Source: a virus. Taken from it: 28,947 nt of DNA. The notes beneath the pieces were generated by a model. The model ran no database searches. It had not been told where the DNA came from and saw only the letters and a program-made list of their open reading frames with translations. The first letter of the stretch is position 1. Each line of letters begins with the position of its first letter. A program made the position numbers and the translations under genes. Location of the stretch: IMG/VR virus record IMGVR_UViG_3300009155_001883, positions 1 through 28,947 of that record; one strand, written 5' to 3'. Of the stretch, positions 1 to 7,019 are shown piece after piece.

Positions 1-252
1 AATCGCTGTGTTTGTTATACCAGTTACACGACCATATGCATCGGTCGTAATAACAGGAACATAAGTTGCATTAGCGTAAGTACCAGCAGTACCTTTGGTT
101 GGCAGTCTTGCATCAGCGATTGTTCCTGAGGTGATTGCGGCTGTGTCTATTGCAATCGCTGTATTTGTAACGGCAGATACACGACCATAAGCATCGGTTG
201 TAATGACTGGAACATAGGCTGCATTAGCGTAAGTGCCGGCAGTACCTGTGTT
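1..252 (-). repeat. 153-bp imperfect direct repeat in the fiber distal part
   Basis: The segment starting at base 1 (aatcgctgtgtttgtt) recurs in diverged form from base 154 (aatcgctgtatttgta). This gives a 51-codon unit encoding the VPVITTDAYGRV / TNTAI motif. A third, more diverged copy lies around 365-460. The array probably continues beyond the left edge. Confidence 0.75.
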
Positions 253-1824
253 TGCAAGTGAAATAATAGAAGTGCCGTTACTTGTTAGTAATGCACCTGT
301 TGTATATGATGATGCATTAGTTCCACCTTGTGCGAATGGTAATGCACCAGATGTAATCTGTGCGGCAGATATAGCAATCGTTGTATTTGTTACCGATGAT
401 ACTCGGCCATTTGCAAGTACTGTAACAACAGGAACGATTGATGCATTACCAAATACACCAGTTGTTACAGTCAAACTTGTTACATCTAAGTTAGCAGTAT
501 CATATGCAGATTGTGCTATAGTATTTGCTATGTTAGCAAAAGCATAGACTGAATCTACTTTTACGTTAACGGTGTTTGCAAAAGAATATGAACTTTGTGC
601 AAGTACATTCGCTGCATTAGCTTTATCAAAGGCAGCGTTTGCCTGAGCACGTGCTATTCCATCAGCCGAAGTACCACCAGATATAGTGTTTGCATAATCA
701 AATGCAGCCTGCGCCAATACATTTGCTGCATTAGCCTTATCAAAGGCAGAGTCTGTCTTAATGTTGACTGCATTAGCAAATGCGTATGCACTATCAACTT
801 TGATATTTACTGTATTTGAAAAATTATATACTGAATCTACTTTTACGTTTATGGTATTAGACCATGCATATGCAGAGTCTACTTTAAGATTTACTGTATT
901 ACTGAAAGCATATACAGAATCAACTTGGATATTAACAGTATTAGCAAATGCATAAGCAGAATCTACTTTTACATTTACAGAATTAGCAAACGCATAAGAA
1001 CTTTGAGCAATTATATTTGCACTATTAGCCTTATCAAACGCAGACTGTGTATAAGCACTAGATCCAGCGGAATTAGCAGCATCAAATGCGGCTTGAGCAA
1101 TCACATTTGCAGAATTAGCCTTGTCAAAAGATGCTTGTGTGAATACACTTGAACCTGCAGCATTAGCGGCATCAAACGCAGCCTGTGCTAATGTGTTTGC
1201 AGAATTTGCTTTTGTAAATGCCGCATCTGTTTTTGTGTTGATTGTATTTGCAAATGTATATGCGGAATCTATTTTAACATTTACTGTGTTAGCAAAATCA
1301 AATCCTGCTTGTGCGATTACGTTTGCAGAATTAGCCTTGTCAAAAGATGCTTGTGTGAATACACTTGAACCTGCAGCATTAGCGGCATCAAACGCAGCCT
1401 GTGCTAATGTGTTTGCAGAATTTGCTTTACTAAAAGCTGCATCTGTCTTAGTATTTACTGTGTTTGCGAATGTATATGCGGAATCTATTTTAACATTTAC
1501 ACTATTCGCAAAAGAATATGAACTTTGTGCTAAAATATTTGCAGAGTTTGCTTTATCAAAAGCTGATTGTGCAATTACATTGGAACTATTTGCTTTATCA
1601 TAACTTGACTGCGCTAATGTGTTTGCAGAGTTTGCTTTATTAAATGCAGCAGCAGCAGTTGTTCTTGCATCTGAATCTAATGCTCCACTAACTTGATTTC
1701 CGCCTGGAGTAGCACCATCACCAACAAAAAGTGCTTTATTGTCAGTGGTATACAACATCTCCCCATCAGCAGGAACGATTGTTGTTCTAACCGATTCTAA
1801 GCCTCTACGTATTTGTAATGGCAT
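1..1824 (-). CDS. Long repetitive phage tail-fiber protein, N-terminal 608 residues (3' end outside the window)
   Basis: The frame is open from the ATG at 1824 to the left edge, so the C-terminus is missing. A good ribosome site (AGGGA, 6 bases before ATG) fixes the start. Residues 1-45 begin MPLQIRRG and contain GEMLYTTDNKALFVGDG, which matches the N-terminal domain of the major-tropism-determinant type seen in many phage fibers. Residues about 50-445 are a run of 14-residue units of the type AFDKANSANVIAQS or AYAFANTVNIKVDS, with small or aromatic residues at fixed places, suggesting a long trimeric shaft. After that come repeats with VPVITTDAYGRVTGITNT, another common fiber motif. It is the last gene in the late block visible here and lies just behind the collagen-like protein. 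The likely role is host recognition by the tail fiber; the receptor-binding tip is not visible. Confidence 0.85.
   Translation of the reverse strand, partial: MPLQIRRGLESVRTTIVPADGEMLYTTDNKALFVGDGATPGGNQVSGALDSDARTTAAAAFNKANSANTLAQSSYDKANSSNVIAQSAFDKANSANILAQSSYSFANSVNVKIDSAYTFANTVNTKTDAAFSKANSANTLAQAAFDAANAAGSSVFTQASFDKANSANVIAQAGFDFANTVNVKIDSAYTFANTINTKTDAAFTKANSANTLAQAAFDAANAAGSSVFTQASFDKANSANVIAQAAFDAANSAGSSAYTQSAFDKANSANIIAQSSYAFANSVNVKVDSAYAFANTVNIQVDSVYAFSNTVNLKVDSAYAWSNTINVKVDSVYNFSNTVNIKVDSAYAFANAVNIKTDSAFDKANAANVLAQAAFDYANTISGGTSADGIARAQANAAFDKANAANVLAQSSYSFANTVNVKVDSVYAFANIANTIAQSAYDTANLDVTSLTVTTGVFGNASIVPVVTVLANGRVSSVTNTTIAISAAQITSGALPFAQGGTNASSYTTGALLTSNGTSIISLANTGTAGTYANAAYVPVITTDAYGRVSAVTNTAIAIDTAAITSGTIADARLPTKGTAGTYANATYVPVITTDAYGRVTGITNTAI
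1105..1536 (-). repeat. 216-bp tandem duplication inside the fiber shaft
   Basis: Bases 1106-1212 and 1322-1428 are identical (107 bp), and the match continues imperfectly, giving two units of 216 bp (72 codons) in tandem. The unit is a whole number of codons but not of 14-residue repeats, because it includes a variant segment with NAAGSSVFTQAS. Identity at the DNA level points to a recent duplication or gene conversion within the shaft. Confidence 0.85.
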
Positions 1825-1840
1825 TATTTGTCCCTATTCA

Positions 1841-3037
1841 TTAAAATGCGCCCATGTCTAAACTAAATCCTGCTGGTGCTGTAAAATATCCAAAATCTAA
1901 ACTGCCACCACCACTTGTTGCAGTTGAACTAACTGTAACCTCACCACGACCATCCGCTGGACTAATATTTATGTTTGCGCCTGCGACTATCCTAGTCACA
2001 CCGCCGGTAGGATTGGATGCAACCCATTTCTTTACCGACTCATCAAATGTTAAAACTTGACCATTACTTGCATTAACAAGACTTGCATGGTCGGTATCAC
2101 CTAAATCATTCAACCAATAAGAACCAGAACCACCGCCACTTCCAAAATTCATGGAGTTTAAGTACTTGTCTATCTTCTCATGTAATTTCTTTAAGTCTGG
2201 TGTGACGCCATCTTTTCCGTCCTTACCATCTTTTCCGTCTTTGCCATCTTTGCCATCGGCGCCATCTTTTCCATCAAGACCTTTTTCTCCAGTGTCACCT
2301 TTTAAACCTTGCAGCCCTGTGTCACCTTTCTCACCACGGTCTCCCTTATCACCTTTGTCACCTTTAGGTCCTTGAATTCCATCTAGACCTTTTTCCCCTG
2401 TATCACCCTTGTCACCTTGAGGACCTTGAGCACCAGTCTCACCAATATCCCCTTTGTCACCTTTATCACCTTGAGCGCCGACTGCACCAGTTTCTCCAGT
2501 GTCGCCTTTATCACCCTTGTCTCCCTTTTCACCTCTTGGACCACGTTGACCAGGAATACCTTGGTCGCCTTTTGGACCTACATCACCCTTGTCACCTTTT
2601 ACACCTGCGTAACCTTGAAGACCGTGTTCACCACGTTCACCTTTTTCTCCCTTGTCACCAGTGTCACCCTTATCACCTTTAGGTCCAGGTTCTCCAGGAT
2701 CACCTTTGTCACCCTTTGCACCTTGATTGATTATGTTTTGAACATCTGATACTGTATCACCAGTAATTGAAACAGGTACTGCTTCAGACAAGAAGTTTTC
2801 AAGCTCAGGAACTTCATCACCAATTCGTTCTTCAACAATGGTGTTTATATCTTTTATTTTAAAGACAACAGATTTTCTCTCTTGTTCTTCTCTATCTAAT
2901 TGTTCTTGGAGTTTTTGTTCTTCTTGTGACTTGGCTTCTGCTTCAGCTTTTTCTTTCGCAATTAACCAAGCCTTCTCTGTAATGGAGAGATTGCGTTGTT
3001 TTTCTTCAGGTGTAAGGTATTGACTGAATTTTTTCAC
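1841..3037 (-). CDS. Collagen-like virion/tail-fiber protein
   Basis: This 398-aa protein starts at GTG (3037) with GGAA upstream. Residues 1-12 (MKKFSQYLTPEE) resemble the short N-terminal segment shared by several late proteins here. Residues 20-57 are a charged, probably coiled-coil helix. Residues 106-277 are about 57 uninterrupted Gly-X-Y triplets, rich in GDKGDT and ending in GKDGKDGKDG, i.e. a collagen-type triple helix without hydroxyproline needs. Residues 308-342 (WLNDLGDTDHASLVNASNGQ, then KKWVASN) and GANINISPADGRGEVTV are motifs common in phage fiber tips, and the end reads FTAPAGFSLDMGAF. It lies 16 bases upstream of the long fiber gene, so it is probably a fiber or fiber-attached component. 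The collagen fold is clear; the exact virion location is inferred. Confidence 0.85.
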   Translation of the reverse strand: MKKFSQYLTPEEKQRNLSITEKAWLIAKEKAEAEAKSQEEQKLQEQLDREEQERKSVVFKIKDINTIVEERIGDEVPELENFLSEAVPVSITGDTVSDVQNIINQGAKGDKGDPGEPGPKGDKGDTGDKGEKGERGEHGLQGYAGVKGDKGDVGPKGDQGIPGQRGPRGEKGDKGDKGDTGETGAVGAQGDKGDKGDIGETGAQGPQGDKGDTGEKGLDGIQGPKGDKGDKGDRGEKGDTGLQGLKGDTGEKGLDGKDGADGKDGKDGKDGKDGKDGVTPDLKKLHEKIDKYLNSMNFGSGGGSGSYWLNDLGDTDHASLVNASNGQVLTFDESVKKWVASNPTGGVTRIVAGANINISPADGRGEVTVSSTATSGGGSLDFGYFTAPAGFSLDMGAF

Positions 3038-3053
3038 TATGTTCCACGATAAA

Positions 3054-3443
3054 CTATTTTGTTCTTAAAGTTTCGGCTATTGTCATATCAATCGGAATAT
3101 TCGAAGAAATAATTTCTTGTCCCTTAATACCCCTAATTCTCTCAGGCATAATATTGAGAAATAACATGTATGTTTTTAAGGTAGAATAATCTTCCTTTGC
3201 CATCTTAAAGAACAGAAGTCTGGATACAACTTCTGGACCAAAGACATTATACAACACAACCAAGTGATTTACAACCAGCTGCTCTCTAAGTTCACCGAGT
3301 TTTCGATATCTTTTAAACAGTCTTTTAAGGTAATTAAACCGCTTCATGTCTTCTTTAAACTCACTCATAATACAGTTAGGTTTATCGTAAGCTTTCATTG
3401 CGTATATCAAGATGTTATCATTATTTAAATCATCAAAGGACAT
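3054..3443 (-). CDS. Conserved T4-like phage protein of unknown function (129 aa)
   Basis: Function is not known. The protein is helical and basic in the middle (FKRYRKLGELREQLVVNHLV), with a hydrophobic core segment VVLYNVFGPEVVSRLLFF. I recognise this pattern (short N-terminus with the IYAMKAYDKPNC type, then NHLVVLYNVFGPE) as widely conserved in marine T4-like phages, usually among structural genes, but I cannot run a search. Its ATG overlaps the stop of the upstream gene in a TAATG arrangement at 3443, so it is probably translationally coupled to the 133-aa protein. No membrane segment or enzyme motif is visible. Confidence 0.8.
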   Translation of the reverse strand: MSFDDLNNDNILIYAMKAYDKPNCIMSEFKEDMKRFNYLKRLFKRYRKLGELREQLVVNHLVVLYNVFGPEVVSRLLFFKMAKEDYSTLKTYMLFLNIMPERIRGIKGQEIISSNIPIDMTIAETLRTK

Positions 3444-3844
3444 TATTCTTCTTCGTCTTCCTCGTCATCTGACATGATTTCTTCTATGCCTTCAGCATCA
3501 GTCAATTCAGCATAGAAATCATAACGACCATCATCAGCGAGGTAATATATTAAATAAAGATAAAACTGTTCGTCTCCATCGAATGATTCTATATCTAGAA
3601 CCAATTCTTCACCCTCTGGTTCGGCATCGTAAAGTGCAGGCATGTCCAAACCAAAGGACTTTAGCACTTTACGAACCCGTTGAACACCAGATTCTGGAGA
3701 TAGAATCAAATCAGTTAGTTCATGGTTAAGGGTCTGATTAATCTTCTCACGAATTTCTGGATCCGTAAGACTGACTGAATCAGTCGCCTTAATAATTTGA
3801 TTTACTTGACTATCAAGTTCAGCCAAATACTGTTTGAAATTCAT
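3443..3844 (-). CDS. Acidic conserved phage protein with targeting-like N-terminus (133 aa)
   Basis: No known enzyme motif is seen. Residues 1-9 (MNFKQYLAE) fit the MKxFxxFLxE-type N-terminus shared with other late genes of this window. The middle is helical, and the second half is an alpha/beta-looking segment with FYLYLIYYLADDGRYDFYAEL. The last ten residues are almost all Asp/Glu, making the protein strongly acidic, in contrast to the lysine-rich neighbours upstream. Start and stop are both shared as TAATG junctions (3844 and 3443), linking three genes in one translational chain. It is likely a virion or assembly protein by context; the biochemical role is unknown. Confidence 0.78.
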   Translation of the reverse strand: MNFKQYLAELDSQVNQIIKATDSVSLTDPEIREKINQTLNHELTDLILSPESGVQRVRKVLKSFGLDMPALYDAEPEGEELVLDIESFDGDEQFYLYLIYYLADDGRYDFYAELTDAEGIEEIMSDDEEDEEE

Positions 3845-4197
3845 TATGTGTTAGCGTAAACTAAGTTATCGTTTGCGGATACAGAACCGTCACCAGTCAT
3901 TGAACCCATTGCAACCAAAACTTCAGTTGTAACACGGTTTGCACGACCACCAGTACCTGCCTTACGCAATACCCAACCAGCGTGTGTTGGGTGACTTGCG
4001 ATTGAAGAGGCATTTGTGTTTGCCATTTCGTTTGTGTCAACACCAAAAATACCTACGTTTGCACCTGTAATGAAAGCACTTGTAGTTGTATTACCATAAG
4101 CTAAGTTTACGTTAGCAGATGATTGAGAAACATTCAAGTACTGTGTCACATACTTTGGTGCGCCTGTGTTTGCGTCTACGTTTGACCATAAAGACAT
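3844..4197 (-). CDS. Conserved phage virion-type protein (117 aa)
   Basis: The protein begins MSLWSNVDANTG and ends with HPTHAGWVLRKAGTGGRANR and EVLVAMGSMTGDGS. I recognise the GWVLRKxGTGGRAxRV...LVAMGS pattern as a small protein conserved in many marine T4-like phages among structural genes; its function is not established to my knowledge. The middle is rich in Asn, Thr and Ser (SSANVNLAYGNTTTSAF), resembling beta-rich surface proteins. A strong ribosome site (CTAGGAG) precedes the ATG, and a late promoter box lies about 31 bases upstream, so it heads a late unit with the two genes that follow. High-level late expression, as for a structural or decoration protein, is inferred. Confidence 0.82.
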   Translation of the reverse strand: MSLWSNVDANTGAPKYVTQYLNVSQSSANVNLAYGNTTTSAFITGANVGIFGVDTNEMANTNASSIASHPTHAGWVLRKAGTGGRANRVTTEVLVAMGSMTGDGSVSANDNLVYANT

Positions 4198-4227
4198 ATT
4201 TTTCTCCTAGAAATTAGTTTTGTTATC

Positions 4228-4235
4228 TATTTATG
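4228..4235 (-). promoter_or_regulatory. T4-type late promoter box (CATAAATA)
   Basis: The minus-strand sequence CATAAATA matches the T4 late consensus TATAAATA at 7 of 8 bases. It lies in the short gap (4198-4246) between the 485-aa gene and the 117-aa gene, with the predicted RNA start near 4222 and the AGGAG ribosome site inside the leader. No -35 element is needed for gp55-type late promoters. Confidence 0.65.
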
Positions 4236-4246
4236 TTATCACTAAA

Positions 4247-5704
4247 TCAATTATCAGCTTTAACGACAGTTGTTCCAAGAACTGGTTCAGGTTCAAACTT
4301 ACTATCATTAGTCTTTTTACCTTTTTTAAGAATGTCTTTTACAATCTCCGCCTTACGAGATTCTTCAAGGCTTTCTTTAACAGACATTTTAGTTACCTGT
4401 TTTTTCATTGCTTGTTTAGCAATATTTTTTACAGTGGATTTATTTTTATTTTCGTCAGCTTTCTTTTGACGGGCTTCAATTGAGTTATTGTAGTTTGGTT
4501 CATCCATAGGTCTGAATGCTTCTTTCATGTGACCATATTTCTTTTTGTACCAATCAGGCATGCCACTTGTCTTACGGAAGTGTCTTACTGTTGCAGAATC
4601 ATTTGCTTGGTCACGATACTTGTTTTCAGCAGTAGTGTTATGACCTTTCATTGCTTCAGCAGCTGCATGTGCATCTTTAGCGATGTGGACTAATGCCTCA
4701 TCAGATTTTTTATGATACTCATGCCCCTCTAAAGGATGGCGCTGTGATGGGCGACCTTCTTGCAATTCAACTTCTTCTTTTTGAACTGGTTGTTTTGGAT
4801 TTAACAATTCTTTTGCTCTTCTTTCAGATGCTTCACGACTTTGTTTAATCTTATCTAATGCACGTTGCATACGAACCGCAGCAGAAGCTGCTTCATCCAA
4901 ATCAACAGATTCATCAACTTCACTCATCATATAGTTAGCAACTGTACTAATATAATCTTCTGCAAGAGTAATCTTTGATTGCACCCACTCAGCAATATTA
5001 GTATCATCTTCCAACATGTCATGCACTCTTTGAGCATTACTAATGATACTTTGTAATTGACCACGAGCCATATCACCTTCGTAATCATACTCGGTTTTTT
5101 CTTTTGCCTCTTGAGTTATTTTTATTTTTGCATCAGATTTAGACAGACCATGTTTCTTAACAAAAGACATTTTATCAAGTGAGTTCAAATCATTTTTAAC
5201 ATCAGATTTCACAATTTCAGATATTTGCTTAAATGTTTTCAAATTACTTTTTACTTCAGAATCTTCTGATACTGTTTCCCACCCACCACCTTTAGATTTA
5301 TACCATTTTGATGCCCAACCATTTGCATATGCAGATGGATAAACATCAAATTTAGATTTTGCCTGAGCAATTGCTCTTGACCACAACTCTGGATTAGTCG
5401 GTTTATTTTTTTCGTCTAGTTGTTCCATATTTTCATTTACCTTACTTTTAACATTGATTGGATCACCCTGTCTCTCTGCATTTGGATCTTCTTTTCTTTT
5501 TCTTCTCACAGCAGATGCTTTTTCTTTTTTACTTAATGATGCTCTCTGTGCATTAGACATACACTTTGGTTTAGGTTCACCAGGCTCTCTAGCACAATCA
5601 CCAACAACTTCACCTTTTGTGTTTACTCTTTTCCAACCACCTTTTGGATGATTTGGATTAAACCAATTACGCAAATCTTCTTGTAAAGAAGAAAATTTCT
5701 TCAT
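4247..5704 (-). CDS. Multi-module lysine-rich virion-type protein (485 aa)
   Basis: This protein is a string of short conserved modules. Residues 1-10 (MKKFSSLQED) fit the shared targeting-like N-terminus. Residues 11-72 hold a basic segment with GGWKRVNTKGEVVGDCARE, a Cys pair, and SAVRRKRKEDPNAERQG, like the small basic Cys-containing DUF5872-type domains. Residues 103-142 carry ELWSRAIAQAKSKFDVYPSA and WASKWYKSKGGGW. Residues 207-258 carry DMARGQLQSI and WVQSKITLAEDYISTVANY. Residues 327-392 carry HEYHKKSDEALVHIAKDAHA and GMPDWYKKKYGH. Each module is familiar from marine T4-like phage structural proteins. Linkers are low-complexity with LQE, LDE and LEE sites. No catalytic motif is seen. 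Probable internal head or core protein, inferred from context and N-terminus. Confidence 0.8.
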   Translation of the reverse strand: MKKFSSLQEDLRNWFNPNHPKGGWKRVNTKGEVVGDCAREPGEPKPKCMSNAQRASLSKKEKASAVRRKRKEDPNAERQGDPINVKSKVNENMEQLDEKNKPTNPELWSRAIAQAKSKFDVYPSAYANGWASKWYKSKGGGWETVSEDSEVKSNLKTFKQISEIVKSDVKNDLNSLDKMSFVKKHGLSKSDAKIKITQEAKEKTEYDYEGDMARGQLQSIISNAQRVHDMLEDDTNIAEWVQSKITLAEDYISTVANYMMSEVDESVDLDEAASAAVRMQRALDKIKQSREASERRAKELLNPKQPVQKEEVELQEGRPSQRHPLEGHEYHKKSDEALVHIAKDAHAAAEAMKGHNTTAENKYRDQANDSATVRHFRKTSGMPDWYKKKYGHMKEAFRPMDEPNYNNSIEARQKKADENKNKSTVKNIAKQAMKKQVTKMSVKESLEESRKAEIVKDILKKGKKTNDSKFEPEPVLGTTVVKADN

Positions 5705-5705
5705 G

Positions 5706-6611
5706 TTAGTCTTTCATTGCCTGTTTATTGGCGGTGGCATACATCACATTCTTAGCACGGTCACCATAACGGTCTTTGAAACCTGCCATACCTTTTTTCA
5801 TTGATTTAACGATTGTCTCACGTTTGTCCATTTCACCATCAGTCATATGACGTTCTTCAATAGTAGACATTTGAATACCGTTAATATCGTTGATATCAAG
5901 TTCTTCTTGCTTCACTGCCTGAACTGAACCTTTTGCAATTTCAGTATTTCTTTTCTTACCTTCATACTTTGCTTTGGCATCTTTCAATTCTTTTGTGAAT
6001 TGTTCATTGTCTGGTTCTTCTTTAACTAACATTTCAGATAAAGACTTCAAACCTTTTTCTTGGTATAGATTTACCATTTCAGAAAATTTCTTTTGTTTCT
6101 TTTTCTTCTCTGCTTCAATGTCTTTCAATTCTTTTTCTTTAGGACCTCTAAGTGTATCTACTGCATGTGGTTCTGGCTTAGATGAACCATATGAACGACC
6201 TTGTACTTTAGTTGATGGCAAATCGGCCATCTTAACTTCATCAATTACTTCAACTTCTTCTTTAACACCACCGGCTTTAAGCATATCAATACGGTCACGA
6301 TAACCAGCAATTCCGGGCTTAATATCCTTTGCGGCTTTCTTTAGTGCAGGAGATGGGTTAGGAATATGTTTCATTGTAGTCTTAGCTTGATGAGACATTG
6401 CTTCATCTTGTTGCTCAGCTTCTTCTTTCTTCACTGCTTTTTTAGCACGAAGTTTTTTGAAGTCATCAGCAGTCAATTCATCTTTTTCTGGCTCATGCAC
6501 ATCCAATTGTTGTTGATTTGGATGTAGTTTTTCTGTTACTGGTTGTTGACCATACATGATTTTTGCCGCAACATCGGCTACATCACGGATTTGTTTATTA
6601 TCTGAGTACAT
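5706..6611 (-). CDS. Modular lysine/glutamate-rich virion-type protein (301 aa)
   Basis: There is no recognised enzyme domain. The protein is highly charged, mostly helical and rich in Lys and Glu. Visible modules are KKFSEMVNLYQEKGLKSLSE (residues 174-193), a short motif seen in other marine myophage structural proteins, and a C-terminal module (257-301) with MKKGMAGFKDRYGDRAKNVM and YATANKQAMKD. A diverged half-copy of that module (GIAGYRDRIDMLKAGG) lies at residues 100-115. The glycine-aromatic-basic motif GFKDRYG is shared by many such phage proteins. A strong AGGAG ribosome site precedes the ATG at 6611. It sits between two other modular basic proteins, suggesting a common role in the head interior or core; this is inference. 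Confidence 0.78.
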   Translation of the reverse strand: MYSDNKQIRDVADVAAKIMYGQQPVTEKLHPNQQQLDVHEPEKDELTADDFKKLRAKKAVKKEEAEQQDEAMSHQAKTTMKHIPNPSPALKKAAKDIKPGIAGYRDRIDMLKAGGVKEEVEVIDEVKMADLPSTKVQGRSYGSSKPEPHAVDTLRGPKEKELKDIEAEKKKKQKKFSEMVNLYQEKGLKSLSEMLVKEEPDNEQFTKELKDAKAKYEGKKRNTEIAKGSVQAVKQEELDINDINGIQMSTIEERHMTDGEMDKRETIVKSMKKGMAGFKDRYGDRAKNVMYATANKQAMKD

Positions 6612-6638
6612 TAGTTTTCTCCTAGTTTATTTTAATTT

Positions 6639-7019
6639 TTAGCAATTCCAACGGCGCAATGCTTTATTGATTGGTGAATCAGGGTCTCTTGCATTTTCTG
6701 GATTAGTCAATCTTTTTTTCATACCACTCATTCTACTGCAAAAAGATTTTCTTCTGTTTGCATCTTTTGAACCTGCTTTTAGTTTAGATGGGTCTTTTGT
6801 TACCGCAGTCTTTAATTTAGAACCAGGATGTTCTCTACGATACGCATTAACTGCCTTCTGTGAAAGACCATCTGTTTTATCGGCTTTGTTGACTTTACTC
6901 CAGTCTTCATTCATTTCTTCTTCTTTCACACAAGAACCAGGAGAATATGGTTTTTTACCTGGTACAGCTTTGTGACCAGGCCAACATCTTTCTGCAATAA
7001 ATGACTTAAATGATTTCAT
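6639..7019 (-). CDS. Small basic Cys-containing phage protein, SFCSRMSGMKKR type (126 aa)
   Basis: Residues 1-10 (MKSFKSFIAE) are an especially close match to the T4 internal-protein targeting peptide pattern, with a possible cut after Glu10. Residues 46-126 form a compact basic domain with KADKTDGLSQKAVNAYRRE, SKDANRRKSFCSRMSGMKKR and a C-terminal DPDSPINKALRRWNC. I recognise this as a domain (DUF6321-type) spread over phages and large DNA viruses, with no known activity. Cys-38/30-type residues near CWPG and SCVKEE could pair or bind metal. ATGA overlap with the upstream 746-aa gene couples their translation. A packaged DNA-binding internal head protein is a reasonable guess, not shown. Confidence 0.83.
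   Translation of the reverse strand: MKSFKSFIAERCWPGHKAVPGKKPYSPGSCVKEEEMNEDWSKVNKADKTDGLSQKAVNAYRREHPGSKLKTAVTKDPSKLKAGSKDANRRKSFCSRMSGMKKRLTNPENARDPDSPINKALRRWNC

Noticed and set aside
1106-1428. CRISPR-like regular repeats
   Set aside because: The repeats are in-frame coding units of a fiber protein, with no spacers and no cas genes.
1121-1603. 160-aa plus-strand frame with repeats
   Set aside because: It is the antisense of the repetitive fiber gene; its repeats mirror the 14-residue units and no plus-strand signals are present.
2151-2749. Plus-strand frames rich in Ser/Pro or Thr
   Set aside because: These are antisense readings of the Gly-X-Y collagen repeat.
4199-4215. Small hairpin TTTCT-AGG-AGAAA around the ribosome site of the 117-aa gene
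   Set aside because: Only 5 A/T-rich pairs with a 3-base loop; too weak to act as a switch like that at 18696-18723.
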